This document shows, in pieces, positions 11,201 to 23,950 of a stretch of 64,000 nt of DNA (positions are counted from its first letter, which is position 1; each line of letters opens with the position of its first letter). Under the pieces are notes generated by a model, which made no database searches, was not told the DNA's origin, and saw only the letters and a list, made by a program, of their open reading frames with translations. Where the stretch lies: positions 3,472,001-3,536,000 of the forward strand of contig NC_016475.1 in NCBI RefSeq assembly GCF_000226095.1. Reading direction: 5' to 3'. The position numbers and the translations under genes were made by a program. The DNA comes from Thermothelomyces thermophilus ATCC 42464. Lineage: Eukaryota; Ascomycota; Sordariomycetes; Sordariales; Chaetomiaceae.

Positions 11201-14092
11201 ATTATCATTATTATTAGTCCTATACCGTTATACTAATAAGCACGCCGGAACCTCTCTAGTTCTATACAAAGGAAACCGTACCTAATAGGCCGGATAAAAA
11301 CCTCTGTCCCTCCTTTAACGCCTAATCCAGAATACTAATATACTATAAAGAAAAGGAGAAGTAGCTAGAATAGCCCTAAACAGGCCTTCCTTCCCGGTCT
11401 AGCCTCTTTGTAAGGCGGTATTCCAGGAGCCTCCCTAGGTCCATTAGCCACTATAGAACCCTCCTTGCCAAACGATGGTTATAGGCCCTTATACCCCGTA
11501 AAACGAGGTCTAGGTCCCTTTACGACCGTATTTCCTAGGATTCCTATATTCGGCTCCTTAGTAGGTTTAGGTACTATATAACCAGGTGCTCTATAGTCTC
11601 TCTCCCCTAGCTATAGGTATAGTAAGGGGTACTAACCCTTAGGACTTAAACCCTAAATAGGAAGTCGCGGAGGCCGATAGCTCCTATACGGGCCTGTACT
11701 AGTAAGGAGCTCTAGGCCTTCGTTAGGCCCTAGTGCCTTTATAGGCCTTCCCTTGTAAAAACCAGGCGTAGAGGGTCCTTATCTAACACGCGCTATATCC
11801 TCCTACCGGCTTAGTCAGCCCTCTAGCGGCTACTCTAGCTAGCTACTACGGCTAGTTCTATAGCCTGTAGCCTCCTTTGTAGGATCTGTAGGGGGGGTTA
11901 ACCCCCTCTATAGCCCTCCTAAACCTACTGCCGGACTGTTGACCTTGCTACCTCTAGGGCCGTTAGCCTTAGCTCCTAGCCCCTTGCCCTTGCCTTCTTC
12001 TTCTGGAACCTCTAGCTTAGTCTATTATAGGCCTACTAGATAAGGGCCCTTATAGGGACCCGAGGGGCCCCTAGGCCTGCCCCGGTCTATAGGAGTGGCT
12101 AGTCGAGTCTAGCTTCGAAGTCAGCTAGTCTCTTGTTAAGATAGAGGTCGAGGGGCGGTACCTAGGCTTCCGTTTCAAGGCACCGGATAGGGGTAGCCTT
12201 ATAGGCTCTAGTAACTACTTGAAGGGCCCTATATTAGGCCTTCGATAGTTCCTTAGTAGGGCCTTCTAGCTTACCCCCTAGCTTGGTAGGCTTATAGAAG
12301 TTCGAGGCCCTATAAGCTAGGGCGCTACGGATACACTTAGTATAGACCTTACAGGCCTATAAGAGGCTAGGGCCCTAGGTCTTTATAGCGAGCCTGGTTA
12401 GGGCAAACTCCTAGGTTTCTAGCTTCTTAGCCACCTTTATATAATAGGGGCCCTATTATAGCCTCTAATCTAGCCAGACCCCGAGGAATCTAGCCGACTT
12501 CGACAGGGCTATAGTGGTAGTACCCCCTCTAGGCCGTAGGAGCTCTAGCGGTCGTGACCACTATTTCCGGCCCCTGTTAAAGTAAATAAGCTCGCACTTT
12601 TCCGGGGTAAAAGCCATACCCCGGGTCCTTGCCTACTAAAGGCAGGCCTTCTAGGCCCTCTATAGCTAACTATTATAGGCCTCCTTAGCCCTCCTAAAGG
12701 CTAAGAGGTTAGTATCGTTAGTAAAGCCTATCAAACTGACCGTAAGGCTGGCCTAGCAAATGGCCTGGTAAAGGGAGGCTATATAGAGGATAAATAGTAT
12801 AGGGGAGAGGGGTAACCCCTATAGGACCCTAGCCCTTACTACTATATCCTCTATTTCCTAGCCATCGAAGTAAAGGATAGCTACTCTATTCTATAGCTAC
12901 TCCCTAACCTAGATTACTAACTACCTTAGGAAGCCCTAGCTTTATAAAGTGGCTAGTAGCCGGGTATGGTTAACGGCATTAAAAGCCCCTAAGATGTTAA
13001 GCTATAGGAGGGAGGTAGCCACCTTATACCTCTAGGCCTCCTAGACCTAAGCTATAACAAGCCGGATAGCTAGTTCTATAGACCTATATTCCTAGTTACC
13101 TATCTATTTAGCTAGTAGAAGCCTATAGGCCTCTATAACGGCCGTTACCTTCTAGGTAATTATAGCCTCTAGTACCTTGCCTACTATTAGTAGGAGCGCT
13201 ATAAGCCTATAGCTACCTAGGGTAAAGTAGGCCTATAGGGGTTTACTAGGCTTATAGAGGACTATTATCTTAGCCTTTTTAAACTAGGCTAGGAAATAGC
13301 CGAGCCGTAGGCTTTCCGAGGCTAATATAGCTAGTATCCGGTAGAGCGGCTACCTATAGGCCTTTAGTAGACCTATAGAGAGGAGGTCCTTCCCTAGGGC
13401 CTTCTATAGGGCTACCCTAGCTAGTACTACCCTAACTTTACCTACTATAACCCCTTGGCTTATTTCGAACTTCGGCTCCTAATGGCCGTTCAGAACCGGA
13501 TCGTTAATATCTAATAGGTCTACTTCCGGGTTCGGAAAGAACTTATCGGCTAGTGCTTTAGCCTTCTATTAGTAGGTTGTAAGCCCTCCTTCGAAGGCCG
13601 GGAGCTTTAGAGGGTCGACCGGTAAGTGGCTTTATAGCCTTGCCTACTATTCTAGCCTCTATAGTAGGTCCGGCCGGTTAGTTAACTCCTATAGCGTGGC
13701 TCTCTAGCTCTTGGTCTTTATGGCCGTAATAGTCTTAGCCTGGTCCTATAGGGCCTGCCGAAGTACCTCCTATATATAAGGGTTCGGGGTGCCCTTATAG
13801 GCTCTCTCTACCTCCTTAACCCTCTTCCGGGCCTCTTATACCTCCTTAGTCTATCATCGAGCTCGTTTACTACCTATGCCAGCCTTCTTTGCCAGAGCTA
13901 AGACCGAAGCTATCTCCTTAAGGGCCTCTATAAGCCTGTCGAAGGCCTATAGAAGCTCTTCCGGGCCCTAGAAGACAGGCCTAGCCCGGGCCGATACCTA
14001 TCTACTAAGCTAAAGTAGGAGGTAGGCCGCTTTAGCCTATACGACCTCCCTATCTAGGCTATTCTAGTCCTACCTTTTGCTAATTAATATAG
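11201..14092 (-). mobile_element. LINE copy C, 3' segment with reverse transcriptase
   Basis: Best-preserved copy of the LINE. On the minus strand the reverse transcriptase reads through recognisable blocks: a GSYRLIALL-type block (~13205-13230), an LGAFNAVNH-type block (~12965-13000), a PLSPILF block (~12788-12815) and the catalytic FADD box at 12711-12728. The box now reads F-T-N-D: both changes (GCT to ACT, GAC to AAC) are TG-to-TA transitions expected from RIP. TAG/TAA stops interrupt the frame, so the element is dead. The full copy spans 11201-31522, is ~5.23 kb after removing the two Gypsy insertions, and has a 14-bp target-site duplication (11187-11200 and 31523-31536). Confidence 0.92.
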
Positions 14093-14474
14093 TGTCACAA
14101 GCCAACCATACACCGCGACCTAGGAGCGCAGGCTACTACAGGCAAACGATTGCCAAAAAGGGAAAGATAGCAGAGGATAGCTAGCTACCAAAGGCAATCC
14201 AAGGACAGGATAGAAAGGGACTATAAGCGATCAGCAGAAGTATATATATATACAGATAGCCACTCGTCATAGTAGACTCTAGGAGTTCACTAGTAATAGC
14301 AACTCACAATCACAGTACTTATACCAAGCATCGTTAACTACTATAAGAGACAACTCTAGTGTTATTATAAACCCTTTAGCTTTACCAAATCCCTTAGACG
14401 ACCTATATGCTTGTCCTACTTAACCTACCTTTGTCTAAACCCTTTTAGAAGAAGTCTGAGTTAGGTTTGTTATA
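14093..14474 (+). repeat. Gypsy-1 5' LTR (382 bp)
   Basis: Starts TGTCACAAG and ends GTTTGTTATA, a RIP-altered form of the GTTCGTCACA end of the 3' LTR. The first ~150 bp differ completely from the Gypsy-2 LTR. The rest, from a TATATATATA segment near 14250, is shared with it, so that segment probably marks the U3/R promoter region. Confidence 0.93.
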
Positions 14475-14501
14475 CGTTGCTATTACTCCCTTTGTTCTAT
14501 T

Positions 14502-15660
14502 ATGGTTTAGGACGAAGGTGATTTCGACCTCGACATCGACATAATTACTAACGTTATAGCCGAATAGCTGCTTGCCTAGCTTGGTTAACTCTATTAGCGG
14601 ATCTAGGAGTTAGACTAGAGAGATAAGGCTGCTTAAGCTCGGATTAAAGAACTCGAGAACGGCGAAAAGCACTTATAGAAGCTAGTTAACGAGGCCTATA
14701 CCAAAATTAAGGCACTTAAAGGCACTAAAGCGAGCTACATTAAGATTGAACTACCTAGCAAATATAGAGGAACTAAGGAAGATCTTATAGGATTCCTGAC
14801 AAACCTCTGATCCTACTTTTGGCTTAATAATAATAAGTTTCCGGACGATAAAGCTAAAGTTCTCTATATAGCTATAAGATTAGAGGGTAAGGTATTTAGA
14901 TAGTTTAAGCCTATATAGAATGACTATCTTACTAAGGAAGACAAAGATAACTGAGATACGTTTATATAGGTAGTCTTTTAATCTTATAACTATTTTAAAG
15001 AAAAGCTTTAGAAGGTTTTTGGTGACAAAGACGAGAAGATTTATATATAAGAAAGACTTACTAGTCTCTAATAGACTAAGTTAGTAGCCTCTTATACTAT
15101 ATAGTTTAAATAGGATATATTTAAGTCTTAGCTTAACGATAAGGTATTAATATAACTATTCTATAATGGTCTAAAGGAAAAGGTTAAAGATAAACTATAT
15201 AAGTATAACTAGCCTAAGACCTTGGATAAATATATTATATAGGCTATTTAAGATTAATAATTAACTCTATATATAAGAGTAGTAGAAATAAGGTTAGATG
15301 AATAGAACCGTGGTTAAGGCTAATAATAAGAAAAAACAAGTATACGTCAGTACCTTATATAGGACGTATCCTAGAGCTATGGATATAGATATAGTATAGA
15401 AGTAGGATAAGAAGAAGACGACCAAAGATAAGTCTAATGTTACCTACTATAACTATAGAAAGAAAGGATACTATAAACGAGAATATTAAAGCCTAAAGAA
15501 AGACTAGAAACTAGTCCCTAGAAAGGAAATTACGGCTATTGACAAAACTACTAAGGATATTATCAAAGTAGCGGCTATAAGCTACAAAGATAGGGATAGT
15601 AATATAGATAGTCTTAGATACGACAGTAACGGTAAAGATAAATAAGCACCGTACTCTAAA
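14502..15660 (+). pseudogene. Gypsy-1 gag relic
   Basis: An ATG at 14502 opens a frame rich in acidic and coiled-coil-like sequence, followed by the typical Gypsy gag core (FLTNL...KFPDDKAKVLY-type residues around 14790-14870). A zinc knuckle follows near 15430-15490, where the expected Cys residues are now Tyr (TGY to TAY). Frame comparison with Gypsy-2 shows one inserted base near 15252. The knuckle frame and the protease/polymerase frame downstream differ by -1 in both elements. Many TAG/TAA stops are present. Confidence 0.8.
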
Positions 15661-16925
15661 CTAGTCACTATAGACCTAGAGATAGGTCTTGCCGAATAGG
15701 ATATAGCAGGAGAGTATATACTACCAATTTCGATTCTCCTAGCCTTGAGGTAATAGGGTTTTATAGTTATATAGAGGTAAGATAGATTGTAGACGACTGA
15801 TACCTAAAGAATCGAAAGACCCGGACCTAATGTTCTATTCCTCTAGGAACGAATCGAATGGTACCGTAACAAAGTTTTCCGGCTTAATACGGAACTACGC
15901 AAATAGGATAGACGCTTGATTCGACTTGCCTAGTAGAGTAATAAGATAAGGGACAAGATAAGGGAACTCCGACATATTGTAGAAACTATTAAAGGGGAAT
16001 AACCTATAATATATAATAGGCCTGATAGCTATACCAAGTATTTTGACGATTAGTAACTTAGCTATAATATATAGAACCTAGAGTACTAGTTTATACGTGT
16101 AAACCGTAGAAAAGATAAACGTATATGGGAAAACTACTAGAAGAAATACTCCTACCTTAGCATTAGAGTACCTATAGTCTACATATAGTAGGAAGGATTT
16201 AGAAAGGAATTCTAATACCTTCTAGGTAACGCCATATAGCTATACCCGCGATACGAGGTATATATATAAGTGCCTTGGTTCTAGTGTGTATTATACAAAT
16301 GCTAATACCACTTTTGCGATAAATTCGAAAATAATTACTAGCCGACCTGACAAGGAAATGAAGACAGAAGCCTCCGCCCTATGGAATAAGTCTATAATAT
16401 AGGAAATAGAGCAGCCGAATTGCTCTAGAAGATCGAAGCCTATAATCTAGAAGGCATTACAGTAATTCTAAAACGAGCCTGGCCTAGGCACTATAGAATA
16501 GGATAAGATATATAGGACTCGTGCTAAAGCAACGATTACCTCTACTACACGGACGAAAAGAAATTGCGAATTCGGGAACTTTAGATAAAGCTATAGTATA
16601 TACGATAAAAGGTAGAACGGACCTAATAGTAAGAAGCTATAAGCACTTAATAGCTTATAGAAATGGGTATAATTAATAAAGCTGCTATTAGCTAAATAAC
16701 TAAAGAGGTTAGCACTAACCTAGGAAACGGGTTAGGGCCCTTCGAGGGGCCCGAAAACCATTAACGCCCGTATAGTAGCGAGTGGTAACGTAGTATAGGA
16801 GGAACTAGCATAAGAGACTACTATATCGAGACCTCCTGGCAGAAATATAGGAAATCGCCGTAATCTTCAGACGATGGCGGCAAGATAAGCGATTATAGAT
16901 AATAGTATAATAGAAATAGTATAAA

Positions 16926-19900
16926 ATGCTTGTACTAGTAGATAGTAAAGTAGAGATAAACCTGATTTCGCCGATACTTGTAAATTAGCTATAGATACCC
17001 TAGAGAATAAAGTATAAGTATAGTATAGTTAAAGGGCTATTTCCGATGTAATAAGTATATAAGGAGACTAAACTAATCGATATTACTATAGTAAGGAAGA
17101 CTATAGTAGTTATATTTAGTATTATAAATATAGGTAAAGATAAAGATATAATATTAAGGTTACTATAGTATAAAGATTATAACCTAGACATTAGCTAGAA
17201 GAATGGTAGCTACCTATAACCCCGAATAGAGTCGTATTCGACTAGCGAGATGGGGAGTATACAAGGATTGTAAATAGACGATGCTTAGGAGAAGGTATAT
17301 CTTATAGATCTACTATAAGAGACGGACAGTGGTAGGCAGTCTACTATAGACTCTAGAAGAAGCAGTATAACGATACCGATATTACGACAGAAGGAACAAG
17401 CTAAACCGCTAATAGCTGTTCTTTCCGTTAACGAATACGGAGCACTATAACTAGAGTAGTAGGTTAAGACAGGAGAAATCGCTAACATCGCTATAGACGG
17501 AACCAAGTTTATATACTATTAGAAAGCCAAGAGACGAGACAAGACTAGGGAAGTACCAAAGGAATATAAAGGATACCTAGCATTCGAACCGAAGTATCTA
17601 GAAGGATTACTAGAGCACGGCCTATAGGATTACGAGATTAAGCTTAAGGAAGGAGTATAACTAAAGTTCTTTAAGATCTACTATATAAGCTAGACTTAGA
17701 ACGAAGAACTTAAGCAATATTTAGAAGAGAACCTTCAAAGAGGATATATTCGCCTGTTAATATTATTAGCAGGCTACCTAATCCTGTTTATGCCTAAGAA
17801 AGATAGAAAGCTATAGTTATATATCGACTATTGGTAACTTAATAAACAGACTATGAAAAACTAATACCCGTTACTGCTAATCTTACAGCTCCGAGATTAG
17901 TTAATAGGAGCCTAATATTTTATATATCTTGACTTACTATTGGCCTATAACTATATATAGATTAAAGAAGGCGACGAGTAGAAAATAGCCTTTAGGATAC
18001 CCTATAGTCACTATAAGTACCTTGTTATACTATTCGGACTTATAAATACGTTAGTAACGTTCTAAGCCCTAATTGATCAAGCTATCTAACCCTTTCTCGA
18101 CAAATTTACAGTATATTATCTCGACAATATACTTATCTTCTCTAAGATAATAGACAAATACCGGAAGTACGTAAGAGTAGTACTAGACGCGTTACACGTA
18201 TATAAGCTATTAGTTAACAAGGAAAAGAGCAAATTCTACGTTAGGAAGATAGTGTTTCTAGGATATAAGATATCCCTAGGACAAATCTAGATAGAACCTT
18301 TAAAGGTCGAAGCTATCAAGGATTAGCTACGACCGACATTAGCTATAGAAGTATAAAGTTTCATCAGGTTTACGAATTTCTATTAGATATTTATTAGGAA
18401 CTTTAGAGCGATCGTATAACCTTTATATAAACTTATTAAGAAGAACGCTAAATTCTAATAGGAAGAGTAATATAAGCAAGCATTTATATAGATCCGCGAC
18501 GCTATTACTAAAGATCTAGTACTAGTGCTACCGGACCCTAAGAAGCTATTTGAGGTAGAAACGGACGCTTTAGACTACACTATCAGAGGATAATTAGGAT
18601 AATAAGACAAATAAGGGAAGCTATATCCTATAGCCTTCTTTTTAAAGAAGCTTGATAGACCACGTCTTAATTATCTAATCTATAATAAGGAATTACTTAT
18701 AATTGTTAAAGCTTTTAAGGAATAGTAACTATACCTTAGTAGTATAATTAAACTAATATAAGTATATACAGATTATAAGAATTTACGATACTTTATAACG
18801 ACAAAGGAACTTAATAGACGACAAATACAATAGGTAGAATTCCTTATAGAATTCAATTTTAAGATCTACTATAAGAAGGGCAAAGAGAACGTACGAGTAG
18901 ACGCCTTAAGCCGACAAACAGATTATACGGAAGGATAAATAGAAATAACGCTACCGTTATTTAAGGAACGAATAGACAGAACGCTATATTACGAAACGTA
19001 GACACCTATAGAAGATGATCTACTCGACTCGTTCCTAGAATGTTACGTAATCTTTCGGGAAGAAAGGATTAATAAGATATAGTATTAAGTAATACCTAGA
19101 CTAGTGGTACCTAGTAGAGTAGAAGAAAAAGATAGGAAACTCTAGTACTAAGGCAAAGTATATATCTATAATAGGGATTAATAGCTATAAATGATTCGAG
19201 AACTCTATAAATTGAAACTTAGAGGATATAAAGGAGTTATAAAGACTGCCGTACAAGTCAAGAAACACTATAACTTTCTATAGTTAACGGCACGAGTTAA
19301 GGAAGTTATACGGAACTATAATATCTATAGTTAAAGTAAAACGGTATAGCGTAAGCTATATGGGCTACTCTAGCCACTGCTAATAGCTAACAAACTATAG
19401 AGTTTAATTATAATAGACTTTATTATAAAGCTATTAGAATCTAAGGACATAGTTACAAGAGTGACCTACGATAGTATTCTTACTATAATAAATTACCTAA
19501 CTAAATAAGTATACTTCTTTCCATATAAGGAGTCCTAGATAGCTAAACAGTTAGTAGACGTAATCTATCGGTAAGTTATATTAATATATGCCGAGCTATA
19601 AGAATAGATTACCGATAGAGACACCAAGTTCGCATCGAAGTTCTAGTAAGCGTTAATATAACGATTAGGCATTAATAGCAAGCTATTAACGGCATATCAC
19701 CTACAAACTAACAGACAAACAGAGCGATTAAACCAAGTTATCAAGTAATACCTCCGTTCTTATGTTAACTACTAGCAAGACGACTAGGTTATACTATTAC
19801 TAATAGCATAACTTGCCTATAATATAATACTAACAGAAATGACTAAAGTCACACCGTTCTTTACGAACTACAGATATAAAGCAGACCTTAGGCAAGGACT

Positions 19901-20430
19901 AGAGGTCATAGTGCCAAGAGCAGTAGTCAAAGCGAAACAAATATATACACTATATAAGAAGCTTAAAAACGAACTTAAGTTTATTAGAACTAGAATAAAG
20001 AACTACTATAATAAATATAGGCTCGAGGGACCTTACCTAGAGAGGAGAGACAAAGTCTACCTAATTATATAAAACTTACAAACTAAACGACCAAGTATAA
20101 AGCTAGACTTTAAGAAGGTTAGACCCTTCGTTATCAAAGAACGAATTTCGACATCTAACTACCGACTATCGTTACTATTATCTATATGACTATAGACAGA
20201 TATTTTTTATATTTTACTTCTCGAACTAGCGCCAAAGAACGCTAAAATCGCTATAAATATCGAAGCAAAGGATGAAGAGAAAGAATAGGACGTCGAAGAA
20301 ATTCTAGATTTATATATTATCAATAGAGAACTACAATACCTAGTTAAATAGCTTGATTTTAGACTAGAGGATAACTTATAGGAACTAGTTAAGAACCTAA
20401 GTTACCTTAAAAAACTAGAGTAATTCTACT
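16926..20430 (+). pseudogene. Gypsy-1 pol relic: protease, reverse transcriptase, RNase H, integrase, chromodomain
   Basis: All parts lie in one frame. The protease active site is readable at 16926-16970 (L-V-D-S followed by a mutated Gly). The reverse transcriptase shows the Q/K-LNKQT block (~17835) and the catalytic YLDD box at 18117-18128, now YLDN through a GAT-to-AAT change. RNase H follows (~18530-18910), then an integrase whose C-terminal part (19839-20072) is by chance stop-free. The C-terminal chromodomain (~20285-20420, EEILD...LQYLVK-type residues) marks the element as a chromovirus, a lineage that directs integration to marked chromatin. Not functional. Confidence 0.85.
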
Positions 20431-20499
20431 AGTAGAATCTTAACTAGCTATAAGAACCGGCTCTAAAGCCTATTCCCTGATAGAAAAAGAGGGGAACCT

Positions 20500-21096
20500 A
20501 CTAGAATTAGGACTAGGATCTAACCTAATCAACTCCTAATCGAGTACATTAAAAGTACCTAACGCCTAAGCCTAACCTGTAAGGGTCTACGTCTCCGACA
20601 TCGGCGGAGGAGTATCTAGTTCTTCTTCCTCCTCTAGACGAGCTACACTACGACGAAAAACTTCGGTACCACGATCGCGTAGGGATTGCTATAAACGACG
20701 TAATTAACTTAAATGGCTTAGCGTCTAAGTAAGTAGTACCTCGGTCTTAGCAATCTCTCTTAAAACCTTCTCCTACTCTAACAAATTCGAAAGGACTAAG
20801 ATAGTTAGTAACCTAAGACTATAAAGAAAAATAACAAGGAACTTATAGGCATCTATAATGTTTAGACTACTATACTTCTTACCTATATAAATATAGTTTT
20901 AACATTTATTTAAACCCTCTATCATTATATAACGCTTTCGTGGCTTCGTATTCTAATAACGCTTATAAGGTATGGTGACCTTATAACCCTCTCGCTTAAT
21001 CTTGATCGTAATAGCGTGTCATTTACGTTTAAGATCGCGACGATTCCTAGGAATACGATTAGCTATAATAAAAGGAAGTTAGCAGAAGAAGGACAT
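20500..21096 (-). pseudogene. Gypsy-1 antisense accessory frame (Cys-rich, coiled-coil)
   Basis: Between the chromodomain and the 3' LTR the minus strand holds a relict frame starting at the ATG at 21094-21096. Near its N-terminus, allowing for TGY-to-TAY changes, it has a C-x2-C / C / C / C-x2-C / C-like pattern (~21000-20830), then a charged, coiled-coil-like C-terminal part including FRRSVARLEEEEEL (~20680-20620). Gypsy-2 has a frame of the same plan in the same place, but the sequences do not align. Function unknown; a zinc-binding nucleic-acid-associated protein is possible. The frame carries RIP stops. Confidence 0.55.
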
Positions 21097-21147
21097 TACC
21101 TACTAGAAAAAGGGGGTATTAGTAGTATTTAAAACAAGTCATAAAAA

Positions 21148-21182
21148 GCTTTCAGGTCGAAAGCCCTAAAGAGGGGGCATCG
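21148..21182 (+). promoter_or_regulatory. Gypsy-1 hairpin and polypurine tract
   Basis: A GCTTTC / GAAAGC inverted repeat (21148-21153, 21159-21164) is followed by the purine-rich run AAAGAGGGGG next to the 3' LTR, the expected plus-strand priming site. Gypsy-2 has the same arrangement. Confidence 0.65.
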
Positions 21183-21564
21183 TATTACAAGCTAACTATA
21201 TACTACGACCTAGGAGCACGGGCTACTACAGGCAAACGATTGCCAAAAAGGGAAAGATAGCAAATGATAGCTAGCTACTAAAGGCGATCCAAGGACAAGA
21301 TAGAAAGGGACTATAAGCGATCAGCAGAAGTATATATATATATAGATAGCCACTCGTTATAGTAGACTCTAGGAGTTCACCAGTAATAGTAACTCACAAT
21401 CACAGTACTTATACCAAGCATCGTTAACTACTATGAGAGACAACTCTAGTGTTATTGTGAACCCTTTAGCTTCACCGAATCCCTTAGACGACCTGTACGC
21501 TTGTCCTGCTTAACCTACCTTCGTCTAAACCCTTTTAGAAGAAGTCTAAGTTAGGTTCGTCACA
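21183..21564 (+). repeat. Gypsy-1 3' LTR (382 bp)
   Basis: Same length as the 5' LTR. It starts TATTACAAG (RIP form of TGTCACAAG) and ends GTTCGTCACA, then the target duplication TATAG. Confidence 0.93.
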
Positions 21565-22269
21565 TATAGGCCTGCTAGTCCCCTAGAAGGAGACGTATAG
21601 GGCCTATAGGTAGTGGTTGGATTTCTTACATTCTATAATATCCCTATAGGTTACTTCTAGCCTAGCTAAGGCCTAAAATAGGTCTATTGTAGAAGGCTAG
21701 CCATATTAGTCCCCCTAGGGGGCCCTAGTAACCTAGCTATAAGGTATATATAGGTTAAGGTCTTACTAGTCTATAAGGCTAAGGAGGTCCCTAGCCCCTA
21801 GGCTAAGTCTATCGAATAGGTCCTAGACCAGGTAGTAGAGGTTAAAGTTACCTATAAGAACTAGGGGATAGGCTGGCCGAGGTAGGGCTAGTAGGTCTTA
21901 TAAGAGGGTCCGCTCCCCCTTATTATTATAGACTAACTAGAGCTTAAACCCCCTCTCTCCTAGGGCTAGAAAGGTTACCTTATACTAGTTCTCCTCTACC
22001 GAATAGTCCTACTAGCTAACTAGGAAACGTTTAGCCACTAGAATAGCCGCCTTACCCTTAGGCTTATAAACTAGGTAGTATTTTAAAGCCTAGGGGTAGT
22101 ATATTAACCCTATAAACCGGTTAATCTACAGTTCCTAGATAGCTAGTATATTATATTTAGCCTCCTCTAGCAAGACCTTAAGGGCCTATTTATTACCTTA
22201 GATATTCTACTAAAGGATCTTAATTTATATTTAAGGTAGCTAGAGCAGAGGCTAAGGGTATAGTAGTTA
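21565..22269 (-). mobile_element. LINE copy C, middle segment (endonuclease)
   Basis: Continues copy C between the two Gypsy insertions. On the minus strand it encodes part of the apurinic-type endonuclease: a T-R-A-P block followed by an S-T-I-D-L-F block (~21770-21670) is readable, the C-terminal signature of the LINE endonuclease fold. Confidence 0.88.
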
Positions 22270-22722
22270 TATCATGGATAAGCACATAGACGGCCTAGCA
22301 GGCTACAGCCAGGACGCGGGACATTCCGACAGCCAATCACTTGATAGACCAATCAAAAGATTATCACTACCAAGACTAAGGTCTTCACTAGTGATAATAA
22401 CATATTACCGTCGACAACGTGGAATCACAGAGTAAAAGGAGAAACGGTACTAGTAATAACTATTAAAGAAGGACAGATAATTATATATATATAGCTAGCT
22501 AGTCACTCATTATAGTAGACTCTAGGAGTTCATTAGTGATAGTAACCTAACCTATAATTATAGTACTTATACCAAGCATCACTAACAACTATAGGAGACA
22601 ACTCTAGTATTATTATAAACCCTTTAGCTTCACTAAATCCCTTAGACAACCTATACGCTTATCTCGCTTAATTTACCTCTATCTAAACCCTTTTAGAAGA
22701 AGTCTAAGTTAGGTTCGTTATA
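22270..22722 (+). repeat. Gypsy-2 5' LTR (453 bp)
   Basis: Starts TATCATGGATAAGC (RIP form of TGTCACAGATAAGC) and ends GTTCGTTATA. Its length equals the 3' LTR. From a TATATATATA segment near 22485 onward it matches the Gypsy-1 LTR; before that it does not. Confidence 0.93.
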
Positions 22723-22749
22723 CGTTACTATTACTCCCTTTGTTCTATT

Positions 22750-23950
22750 ATAGCTTAGAACGGAGGTGATTTCGACCTTGATATCGACATAGCTACTAAC
22801 ATTACGGCCGAACAGCTGCTTGCCTAGCTCAGTCAACTCTAGCAGCGGATCTAGGAGTTAGACTAGAGAAATAAGGTTGCTTAAGCTCGGATCAAGGAAC
22901 TCAAAAACGGCGAAAAGCACTTATAAAAGCTAGTTAACGAGGCCTACGCCAAAATCAAGGCACTCGAGGGCGCCAAAGTACGCCATATTAAGATCAAACT
23001 ACCTAGTAAATACGGAAGAACTAAGGAGGATCTCGTAGGATTCCTGACAAATCTCTAATCCTACTTCCGGCTTAATGATGACAAGTTTCTAGACGATAAA
23101 GCCAAAGTCCTCTATATAGCTATAAGACTAGAGGGCAAGGTACTTAGATAGTTCGAGCCTATATAGAATGACTATCTTACTAAGGAAGATAAAGATGACT
23201 AAGACGCATTTATATAGGTAGTCTTTCGATCCTACGACCGTTTTAAAGAAGAGCTTTAAAAGGTTTTTAGTGATAAAGATAAGAAGATTTATATATAAGA
23301 AAGACTTGCTAATCTCTAATAGACTAAGTTAATAGCTTCCTATGCTATATAGTTTAGATAGGATATACTTAAGTCTTAGCTTAATAATAAAGTATTAATA
23401 TAACTATTCTATAATAGCTTAAAGGAAAAGGTTAAAGACAAACTATATAAGTATAACTAGCCTAAGACTCTAGACAAATATATTATATAGGCTATTAGAA
23501 TCGATGATCGACTCTATATATAAGAGTAATAGAAACAAGGTCGGACAAATGGAACCGCGGTCAAGGCTAACGATAAGAAAAAACGAGTATATGTTAGCAT
23601 ATTGCATAGGACGTATCCTAGAGCTATAGATATAGATATAGCATAGAAGCAGGACAAGAAGAAGACGACTAAAGACAAGTCTAACGTTACCTACTATAAC
23701 TATAGAAAGAAAGGATACTATAAATAAGAATGTCAAAGCCTAAAGAAAGACTAGAAACTAGTCCCTAGAAAGGAAATTGCAGCTATTAACGAAACCGCTA
23801 AGGATATTATCGAAGTAGCGGCTACGAGCTACGAAGATAGGAATAGCGATATAGATAGTCTCGGACACGACGGCGATAGTAAAGACAAACAAGTACTATA
23901 CTCCGAACTAGTTACGGTGGACCTAAAGATAGGTCTTGCCAAATAAGATA
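22750..23950 (+). pseudogene. Gypsy-2 gag relic
   Basis: Homologous to the Gypsy-1 gag. The start codon position now reads ATA (22750). The zinc knuckle near 23677-23740 has Tyr in place of most Cys, with one Cys codon (TGT) surviving at its end. The gag frame is continuous through this region, in contrast to Gypsy-1, and the protease frame that follows is shifted by -1. Confidence 0.78.

Larger units (their letters stand above)
14093..21564 (+). mobile_element. Gypsy-1, chromodomain Ty3/Gypsy LTR retrotransposon
   Basis: A complete 7472-bp element inserted in LINE C with the 5-bp target-site duplication TATAG (14088-14092, 21565-21569). Order: 382-bp LTR, gag, protease, reverse transcriptase, RNase H, integrase, chromodomain, an antisense frame, a polypurine tract and a 382-bp LTR. 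RIP has introduced many TAA/TAG stops and missense changes, so it is inactive. The two LTRs differ mainly by C-to-T and G-to-A changes, so LTR divergence cannot be used as a clock. A close relative, Gypsy-2, lies 705 bp to the right within the same host LINE. Confidence 0.95.
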